Source: Stramenopiles sp. TOSAG23-3 (Eukaryota > Sar). From it: a stretch of DNA of 31,007 nucleotides. Positions 27,494 to 31,007 of this stretch are shown here, in pieces. The translations under genes and the position numbers were made by a program. The notes beneath the pieces were generated by a model. That model saw nothing but the letters and a program-made list of their open reading frames with translations, did no database searches and was not told the origin of the DNA. Each line of letters opens with the position of its first letter. Position 1 is the first letter of the stretch. The stretch spans positions 1-31,007 of the forward strand of contig LT642211.1 in the NCBI GenBank assembly GCA_900128585.1, written 5' to 3'.

Positions 27494-29056
27494 TGTACGC
27501 TTAGCTCCTCACGCCAAAACCAAAACAAAGCAAGGAGCGGGGTTGATGCAGCAATAAACTGTGATCTGTGTTAGACCTTCGCAATCTCTTCCACGACTGA
27601 ACACTTTCACGCTCTTTGGAAAGATCACCCCTTACTTGAGATGTCAACCTCACGGGCGGCATCTACGCAATCGCTTGCCAACCATTTCAAAGGAGGAGCA
27701 TTCTTCGGTCTTACTTCTTCGTATTATAATAGTAGCTATAGTAATTGTAGTAAATTTATATAACAATAATGTCACAGCCTAGCCTAGCCATTGCCTAGCC
27801 TTGCCTAGCCTGCACCTTGTTCTTCTATCGATAGGAAGGAGCATCGATTATCGGCGTAGCTAATATATATATTACCACTAACTATAACTACACAGCATTA
27901 CCATTGGCATAAACACACCTACCTACCTACCTCCTGCAATCTCTTTCTCTCACAGCTCACAGCACACAGCTCACAGCACACAGCTACCTACCTACCTACT
28001 TAATAGAATAGAATGAATGGCAATATAATACAAACCTACTTAATATAATAATAGAATGGCAAATGTATTTTATAATACAAATAATCTCCAATAATACTCC
28101 TCCATCCCCGCCCCCCCCCCCCCCCCCCTTTTTTTTTTTTTTTTTTTGACTTTGACTTTTGTCGTTTTCTTCTTTAGAAGTTTAATTCAACAATCCTAAA
28201 ATCCGTAAAATCCGTTATTATACGAACTATTTATTAAACTATCGATGTTATACTTGTATTATATATCAAAGTACAAGTAGAAGAATGATACAAAACATTT
28301 ATAATTTAAATAATGTACACACAGTATAATACCTTGTACTACTACTCCAACTCCTCTGAAGTAGAAACAAAATTGGATCGTGTTAAAAGAAGGCACCATA
28401 CTGGACTGACAGTCAGAGAGAGAACAAAAAAAGGGGGAAGGAAGACTTGCTTGCTGAATTACCAATTGGTAGAACGCCTAGCTGTGATGGATGTGTCAAA
28501 GATAAACCTCTTATTATGTATATATATATAATACAAAAATCTTTACTCCGTGTTGTCGTTTGCAATGCCTATATTATATTTTATATTTATATTTGTTTTT
28601 AATAAACACACTTCTATTCTGGGTCTCTTCTCTTCGTCTCAAGACGATACAGACTATTTATTTTAAATAATAATAATTATATGCAACAATACAGTGAACG
28701 AGTTGAGCTGACCGACCTCTGCTGGTTGGTTTTAATAGGTTGGTAGGTAGGTATAATATAGGTAATCTAATCCCTTTGATCACTTTTTTAGGAGAATTTA
28801 GATTATTTTATACAATACTGTGCCTTGTATTATATCGAATGAACTGGTTCGTTCTTTCTTGCCTTGTTATTGTTTATAATACGGAGAAAAAAGGAAAGGG
28901 GGGGCATTTAATAGCCACATGTGTGCGCGTTTAGAACAAACAGTTGCTCTAGCTGCGACCGGCATTTATTTAACTATCAACGCAAAAGTTGGCGGCTTGA
29001 TGCAAGCAATACACTCGTATCCAATAGAACGAAGTCGCGTATTCACATCGAACAGC
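27494..29056. other. Divergent spacer rich in simple repeats
   Basis: I see no supported gene. It contains CCTAGCC/TTGCCTAGCC repeats (27778-27812), CACAGCT/CACAGCA and CTAC(C) repeats (27920-27995), two related AATAGAATGGCAA segments, a C18-T19 homopolymer junction (28111-28147) and AT-rich DNA. The reading frame of the next gene is open from about 28880, so its start could lie as early as 28919. Confidence 0.55.
28111..28147 (+). repeat. C18-T19 homopolymer junction
   Basis: Eighteen C residues run directly into nineteen T residues. It is likely a replication-slippage hotspot, and its exact length may be an assembly estimate. Confidence 0.95.
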
Positions 29057-31007
29057 ATGCGAGTGTCTTTTGCAGCGACAATTTTTGCTCTCTTCGCGTT
29101 CGTCGCCCTTTCGGAGGGCGTGTCGACTCGTAGTACGACGCGGCGGGCGGACACCTTTTTAGAGGTTCACGCCCGTGGCAAGATAGAGAATGGTGTCATA
29201 AAGATGAATCAGAAAATGTTGACACCGTGTGGGCCGAAGTGCATCCAAAGTGTTTTAAACGAAGCGAAGCATTTTCATGCCGGGGTGGTCTCAAAGGGCG
29301 ACTGTATGTATACAACCATTGAGGGAAACTCCGAGCCCTACTTAGACGCGGAGGGCAACGAACGGTTAACGGAAGATGAATGCGACGAGGCGGACGGGGA
29401 CTGGGTCGAGAATTTAAAAGGTGGCCCCGTCGATATCCTCTTGAACGCATTCAAGGCCTTTAATGCGCGAGACGGCGGCGTAGTGAAAATGTTTTTCACA
29501 GTGGTCACACAAGGATTTTACCTTGTTAAAGACCGACTGGTCACCTCCTTGGGGTTACACGTAAAGATGCGCACTGTGTGGGCGGAGATAAGGAACAGCG
29601 CAAGCCCAAACTTGGGCGATTATTCGATTCGCACAGAAAAAAAATCTTTGTACGATATGGCCCGCCGACAAATCCAGACATTGCTTTCTGACCCGATTGG
29701 GAACGTTTGCGGTGTACTTCCGTCTGTACAAATGGGGTTTATGGGCAACGGGGTTAGCATTAGCATGTCCGAATTGTGCGCAAGTGCCATAGCCTCTATA
29801 ATCAACAACTATATGGGTTGGATGAAAAAACAAATCAAAAATATGATAAAGAAGATATTCAAAGAAAAGGGAAGTATTGAAATGGGGAAACAAATAGTGC
29901 AAACATTAACAGCACCCGTTGGATATGTCTACAAGAAATTTGAAGATGGACTGTCACAGAAACTTGACCCGTTATTCGGCAAAATCAGGGGCATTCTCCG
30001 TGATCTGCAGGTGGCAAAGATAAACCACCGCAACGCCATGATCCAAAACGTCGCACGGGGCTACTGCTGGGACGACATGAACAAAGAAATGTTCAACGGG
30101 GATGACAAAGAGGATGAAGCGAGACAGCAATATGCTGCAGACTTGAGGAAAATCAAGTACAGAACGATACCGACACTTGATGGCCTGGACTCGGCCATTG
30201 AAGAAAGCTATGTATTGTACGAGGGGTACAAACAAGACAAGACCATCATAGACAAAATGGAACGCCTTGTGTATGCCACAAGCCTAATATTCGATCCGCG
30301 TGTGGCGAACGTTTGGACCAGTGATATGCTTGATGCCCTCATCACCTCAGTAATGACCAAGTTCTCGACCGCTATGGTATCCAAGAAACGGGGAGAAAAC
30401 ATGTTGGCCACGGCCAAGAAAGCCACTGGCCATATGAGTGGAAATAGTTTGACGCAGAGAAAAACATTTAACGACACGATGAATGCCATAAAGAATAATA
30501 TTCATGTCACGATCGAAGAGCTAGAAGCAAACCATGAAAGAGAGGTCGAAATCCTGAAAGCTGATTGCTGGAAGGATGTGAAAGGCGCACGTTGCTATTC
30601 ATTGTACCACAAACTCAGGGAAGCCAGGGCCAACGACAACCGGAACGCAACCGAGGGCAGAGGGGTTCTCGGCTGGTTCAGAGGAAAGGGTAAAGGAAAT
30701 GAGGAGCAAAAAGACGAGGAACACAAAGACGAGGTTGCGTTTCTGCAATTGGGTGCCTCGACGAGAAAGACTGCTTTGAAGAGAAATAAGCTTCAAGTGT
30801 TGTGGGGGAAAAAGAAAGGCGAGGGTTCCGGTGAGGGTTCCGACGAAGCTGCCGCAGGCTTGGTGGACGGGGACACGGATGATGATGAGGACACTGCAGC
30901 GCCAACTGTAGACAGTGCTGAAACAGGATCTGGTTCTGAAGCAGGGTCTGGTTCTGAAGCAGGGTCTGGTTCTGAAGCAGGGTCTGGTTCTGAAGCAGGG
31001 TCTGGTT
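29057..31007 (+). CDS. Secreted protein with AGSGSE repeat tail, 3' partial
   Basis: This frame is open to the right edge (650 codons visible). I chose the ATG at 29057 because it starts a clear signal peptide (MRVSFAATIFALFAFVALSEG). In-frame ATGs at 29000 and 28919 would add 19 or 46 residues before it. I recognise no domain. The mature part has a Cys-containing region (CGPKC, then CMYTTIEG and an acidic DECDEADGDW), and a hydrophobic stretch near residues 215-260 followed by a Lys-rich amphipathic segment (MKKQIKNMIKKIFKEKG). A long helical region rich in Lys/Asp/Glu comes next, then an acidic DGDTDDDED tail. The last visible part repeats GSGSEA with an 18-bp unit (from about 30925) and continues beyond the window. 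General build, a signal peptide plus a helical middle and a repeat tail, resembles the 934-aa neighbour, with which it is divergent. Full length unknown. Confidence 0.8.
   Translation, partial: MRVSFAATIFALFAFVALSEGVSTRSTTRRADTFLEVHARGKIENGVIKMNQKMLTPCGPKCIQSVLNEAKHFHAGVVSKGDCMYTTIEGNSEPYLDAEGNERLTEDECDEADGDWVENLKGGPVDILLNAFKAFNARDGGVVKMFFTVVTQGFYLVKDRLVTSLGLHVKMRTVWAEIRNSASPNLGDYSIRTEKKSLYDMARRQIQTLLSDPIGNVCGVLPSVQMGFMGNGVSISMSELCASAIASIINNYMGWMKKQIKNMIKKIFKEKGSIEMGKQIVQTLTAPVGYVYKKFEDGLSQKLDPLFGKIRGILRDLQVAKINHRNAMIQNVARGYCWDDMNKEMFNGDDKEDEARQQYAADLRKIKYRTIPTLDGLDSAIEESYVLYEGYKQDKTIIDKMERLVYATSLIFDPRVANVWTSDMLDALITSVMTKFSTAMVSKKRGENMLATAKKATGHMSGNSLTQRKTFNDTMNAIKNNIHVTIEELEANHEREVEILKADCWKDVKGARCYSLYHKLREARANDNRNATEGRGVLGWFRGKGKGNEEQKDEEHKDEVAFLQLGASTRKTALKRNKLQVLWGKKKGEGSGEGSDEAAAGLVDGDTDDDEDTAAPTVDSAETGSGSEAGSGSEAGSGSEAGSGSEAGSG
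30919..31007 (+). repeat. 18-bp coding tandem repeat reaching the window edge
   Basis: About five copies of a unit encoding AGSGSE, nearly identical at the DNA level and continuing past the end. Near-identity suggests recent expansion and probable length variation between strains. Confidence 0.9.

Noticed and set aside
28919-29002. Earlier ATGs (28919, 29000) for the last gene
   Set aside because: They would put 19-46 non-hydrophobic residues before a clear signal peptide beginning at 29057. They cannot be excluded without transcript data.
1-31007. tRNA, rRNA, spliceosomal RNA or CRISPR elements
   Set aside because: I looked for T-loop-like sequences and for core U1, U2, U4 and U6 motifs and found none. 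The direct repeats present are microsatellites or coding repeats.

Overview
This window comes from a nuclear genome of a eukaryote, most likely a unicellular, intron-poor protist or alga. I cannot place the lineage from sequence alone. It contains a complete eIF4A, a P1B-type copper ATPase, a PP1 inhibitor-3 (PPP1R11) homologue and a small zinc-finger protein of the ZNF706 type. Twelve genes reach their stop inside the window and none needs an intron. Genes alternate strands. They are separated by AT-rich spacers of 0.3-1.7 kb full of microsatellites (TTTC, GAA), homopolymers and G/C-run islands. There are no operons, tRNAs, rRNAs, CRISPR arrays or recognisable transposons.

Layout. A copper-transporting ATPase (+, cut at its 5' end, 1-3104) converges on a 1308-aa secreted protein with an EGF-like and a von Willebrand type D domain (-, 3539-7465). 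A long divergent spacer leads to eIF4A (+, 9147-10400). This converges on the PPP1R11 homologue (-, 10885-11259). A GAA-rich spacer separates that gene from a secreted L,D-transpeptidase-like protein (+, 12190-13110). Next come an unknown basic, probably nuclear protein (+, 14154-15452), the ZNF706-like protein (-, 16045-16434) and an unknown basic protein (-, 17414-18532). The last third holds two smaller cysteine-containing secreted proteins (+, 19648-20718; -, 21012-21680), an orphan zinc-finger protein (+, 22920-24437), a 934-aa secreted protein with two 71-aa repeats (-, 24689-27493) and a secreted protein running off the window with an AGSGSE repeat tail (+, from 29057). Six of the thirteen genes encode predicted secreted proteins with low-complexity, repeat or cysteine-rich regions. 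This suggests investment in a cell coat, mucilage or extracellular matrix.

Most notable observation: the PPP1R11 homologue is interrupted by one in-frame TGA exactly at the second cysteine of the family's conserved CC-I-Y/F motif. After the TGA the same frame continues with 68 further family-like codons to a TAA. The 3' flank contains a stem-loop with SECIS-like features (ATGA, 13 nt, AAA in the apical loop, GA downstream). None of the twelve stop codons in the window is TGA. Together these point to a selenocysteine-containing protein phosphatase-1 inhibitor-3. I do not know of a described selenoprotein of this family, but I could not search. A second unexplained signal is a roughly 100-bp element present twice in spacers (about 13250 and 21945), whose short hairpin is preserved through a G-C to G-U change.
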